NCBI GenBank assembly: GCA_937871985.1
Contig: CALMPB010000516.1
Location: forward strand, 1 to 6,603
DNA from: an uncultured Burkholderiaceae bacterium
GTDB taxonomy: Bacteria; Pseudomonadota; Gammaproteobacteria; Burkholderiales; Burkholderiaceae
Direction: 5' to 3'
Length of the DNA stretch: 6,603 nucleotides
Shown: piece after piece, positions 5,998 to 6,603 of the stretch
Layout of the letters: the number at the start of each line of letters is the position of its first letter
How positions within the stretch are numbered: the first letter of the stretch is position 1
Translations under genes and position numbers: made by a program
Notes under the pieces: generated by a model
The model's input: the letters and a program-made list of their open reading frames with translations, nothing else
The model's database searches: none
What the model was told of the DNA's origin: nothing

Positions 5998-6439
5998 GCA
6001 CTCCGAACTCCTGTTCGCTGCGCGAGGCCGCCCCGTCGAGCTAACCTCCTCATGCTCGGAACCTCGCTGTTTCAATTCTTTGGTTTGAATACGAGCTTAC
6101 CACCACCATCGCGGCCGTGATCCTCGGTTCAAACCCAAACCGGCGACGCATTCTGACATCGGCTCGGCTAGCAGCGCTCCTGCTGTGATGGCGACTCAGG
6201 ATGAGGGTGCACGACACGCAGCGGACGGCTTAGCCATCCACTGAACTCAGGCGTCGAACGACCGCTCGTGGAGGTCGCGTTCCGCACAAGCGAAGTCAGC
6301 TACCGCTGCGAAGCAGCCATCGAACTTTCCAGACCGAACTTCTGCTTTGGGTCGGAAGCAGCCCTTTATAGAAAAGAAATCCAGCCCCTAGATCGCCGTT
6401 CTCTGCACCCTTAAATCCCTTACAAAAGCATAAACCCAG
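5998..6439. other. Intergenic region upstream of the solenoid gene
   Basis: 442 bases with no convincing gene on either strand. It should contain the promoter of the solenoid-nuclease pair, but no clear -35/-10 boxes are seen. It holds a dispersed-repeat unit at 6340-6361 and a small GCTGC/GCAGC hairpin at 6305-6317. Bases 6370-6440 are more AT-rich than the rest, and the switch from glycosyltransferase-like gene to accessory module probably falls in this stretch. No tRNA or attachment-site sequence was recognised. Confidence 0.5.
6340..6361 (+). repeat. Third copy of the dispersed 22-bp repeat
   Basis: It shares CTGCT, two differing bases, then GGGTCGGAAGC with the unit at 1759-1780 (17 of 22 bases), in the same orientation. 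The two loci therefore bracket the solenoid-nuclease pair as imperfect direct repeats. This may reflect a common genomic repeat and need not be a mobile-element boundary. Confidence 0.4.
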
Positions 6440-6603
6440 CTACCCCCTCCGATGCACCCCCAAATACTGCAACTCCGCCTTTTTCCTTTCATGGTGCGCA
6501 ATCGAATCCAGTATCACCCCAATCGCCAATAACAACACTGCCACGGTTTCCAATGCGGCGGCCAGAATCGCCAAGGGCACATGGGTGATATAGCGCGTGG
6601 TGA
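6440..6603 (-). CDS. C-terminal fragment of a membrane protein, probably family-2 glycosyltransferase
   Basis: The last 53 codons and a TAG stop (6440-6442) of a gene that begins beyond the right edge. The fragment starts TTRYITHVPLA, continues with one hydrophobic, probably membrane-spanning segment at fragment residues 9-31, then LDSIAHHERKKAELQYLG and a basic end. Family-2 glycosyltransferases that work on undecaprenyl-phosphate-linked sugars often end in a transmembrane helix followed by an ILD-type, basic, QYL-type cytoplasmic tail. That resemblance is the basis of the call; the catalytic domain is not in the window, so another polytopic membrane protein is possible. It is probably part of the resident chromosome next to the accessory genes. 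Confidence 0.55.
   Translation of the reverse strand, partial: TTRYITHVPLAILAAALETVAVLLLAIGVILDSIAHHERKKAELQYLGVHRRG

Noticed and set aside
5998..6075. N-terminal extension of the solenoid protein to a TTG start at 6073-6075 (26 extra residues)
   Set aside because: The TTG has no ribosome site and the added residues are low-complexity and polar. The ATG at 5995-5997 has AGGAG and GGAG upstream and the recognisable module begins after it.
5608..6120. 170-codon plus-strand frame opposite the start of the solenoid gene
   Set aside because: It is antisense to a long frame with coherent protein features; its translation shows no domain and follows the codon bias of the opposite strand.
1..6603. 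CRISPR array, tRNA or rRNA genes
   Set aside because: No regularly spaced repeats and no tRNA- or rRNA-like segments were seen on either strand.

Overview
The window looks like an accessory (genomic-island) stretch of a moderately GC-rich proteobacterial chromosome. A gammaproteobacterium of the Pseudomonas/Xanthomonadales kind fits best, judging from codon use, intergenic repeats of the GGGTCGGAAGC type and the form of the integron attC site. The genus cannot be fixed from sequence reading alone. All five recognisable genes lie on the minus strand, so transcription runs from high to low coordinates.

Layout from right to left (direction of transcription). (1) 6440-6603: C-terminal end of a membrane protein whose tail resembles bactoprenol-type family-2 glycosyltransferases, probably the resident flank. 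(2) 5998-6439: non-coding, with one copy of a dispersed repeat. (3) 3427-5997 and 2034-3482: a two-gene unit with a 56-bp overlap. The first gene encodes an 856-aa protein with an N-terminal Cys/His zinc-site candidate, a coiled coil and a long HEAT-like helical solenoid. The second encodes a 482-aa protein with a helical N-terminus, a beta-rich middle and a C-terminal PD-(D/E)XK nuclease core (D389, E398, K400, followed by a QxxxY motif). I cannot match the pair to a named system; it is the best candidate here for an undescribed, probably defensive, module. (4) 1457-2033: non-coding, with a perfect 13-bp hairpin, two more repeat copies and an 84-codon open frame that lacks an ATG. (5) 497-1456: a type IV restriction (Mrr-type) endonuclease. 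(6) 444-502: an integron attC recombination site whose left core box contains the stop codon of the Mrr gene, the usual arrangement of a gene cassette. (7) 1-242: the start of a HigB-type toxin gene in what would be the next cassette, preceded by a long imperfect palindrome that is a good HigA operator candidate.

The genes read as a defence and stability neighbourhood: a DNA-cleaving restriction enzyme carried as an integron cassette, a toxin-antitoxin cassette of the kind often found in chromosomal integrons, and beside them a solenoid-plus-nuclease operon. No integron integrase, attI or second attC was found in the window, so the rest of the array, if present, should lie beyond the left edge, and the right boundary of the Mrr cassette is unresolved.
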